This document shows positions 5,118 to 5,222 of a stretch of 5,222 bases of DNA, one piece after another. Position numbers and translations under genes: made by a program. The notes below the pieces were generated by a model. The model did not search any database and was not told where the DNA came from. It saw only the letters and a program-made list of their open reading frames with translations. The DNA comes from Candidatus Cloacimonadota bacterium (GTDB lineage Bacteria; Cloacimonadota; Cloacimonadia; Cloacimonadales; TCS61), in contig DAOWES010000131.1 of assembly GCA_030638385.1 (NCBI GenBank), forward strand, positions 1 through 5,222. Direction: 5' to 3'. The stretch's first letter is position 1, and the number at the start of each line of letters is the position of its first letter.

Positions 5118-5222
5118 TTATATCCCTAATTTAGCAATTATCTCATCAAAATTATTTGCATAAAAATCAGCTTCCTGCTCGATTCTTGTTTTCTCTTTTT
5201 TAGCATGTTCATCATAAATTGC
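5118..5222 (-). CDS. Unrecognised protein, C-terminal 34 residues (5' end outside window)
   Basis: Read on the - strand from the window edge, the frame is open for 34 codons and stops at 5118-5120. The visible tail, rich in charged residues (KKEKTRIEQEADFYANNFDE...), is predicted to be helical. The word 'EQEADFYA' resembles the 'E.EA..FA' helix of ImmA/IrrE-type metallopeptidases, but too little is visible to claim this and the HExxH motif would lie outside the window. It is convergent with ywbE; the 98 bases between them (5020-5117) contain no clear hairpin terminator. The coding call rests on the open frame reaching the edge and on its plausible composition. Confidence 0.5.
   Translation of the reverse strand, partial: AIYDEHAKKEKTRIEQEADFYANNFDEIIAKLGI

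Overview
This is a low-GC window (about 25-35% GC in most genes by spot counts) from a bacterium that is probably Gram-negative. One gene encodes a signal peptide followed by an outer-membrane-barrel-like protein, and most genes have good Shine-Dalgarno sequences, which argues against typical Bacteroidota. I cannot name the organism. A candidate phylum such as Cloacimonadota, or a similar fermentative lineage, would fit, but that is a guess. All complete genes are on the + strand; one partial gene enters from the right on the - strand.

Layout: (1) the 3' part of a DUF2971-family gene, 1-357. (2) A spacer holding the first copy (A) of a recurring structured intergenic element, then an AT-rich stretch with an imperfect inverted repeat. 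(3) What looks like the first 22 or so codons of a KilA-N-domain gene (from 584), cut off and running out of frame into an RluA-type pseudouridine synthase gene, 655-1365. (4) A GNAT acetyltransferase gene, 1443-1910. (5) A secreted or outer-membrane barrel-like protein gene, 2109-2684. (6) Element copy D, then a radical SAM gene, 2863-3837. (7) Element copy E, then a class I methyltransferase gene, 3989-4702. (8) A half copy (F) of the element, a possible promoter, and ywbE, 4825-5019, which is clearly richer in GC (about 45%). (9) The C-terminal end of an unrecognised protein on the - strand, 5118-5222.

The most interesting feature is the repeated intergenic element. It has a left hairpin built around CTAACA, a conserved CCACA, a variable middle, then CGTGGC and a second self-complementary arm ending in AAC(C)ATTA. 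The left and right arms can also pair with each other, and copies A and E do so with different sequences (GCTAT/ATAGC against GCAGC/GCTGC), which suggests structure is selected. Copies lie after the DUF2971, barrel, radical SAM and (as a half copy) methyltransferase genes. The arrangement of one gene plus one folded site resembles an integron-style cassette array, but no integrase is visible and the 3' core reads ATTA rather than the canonical GTT, so this remains an inference. No defence, CRISPR, transposase or RNA gene could be supported. The genes do not form an obvious shared pathway and read as independent accessory cargo ending at ywbE.
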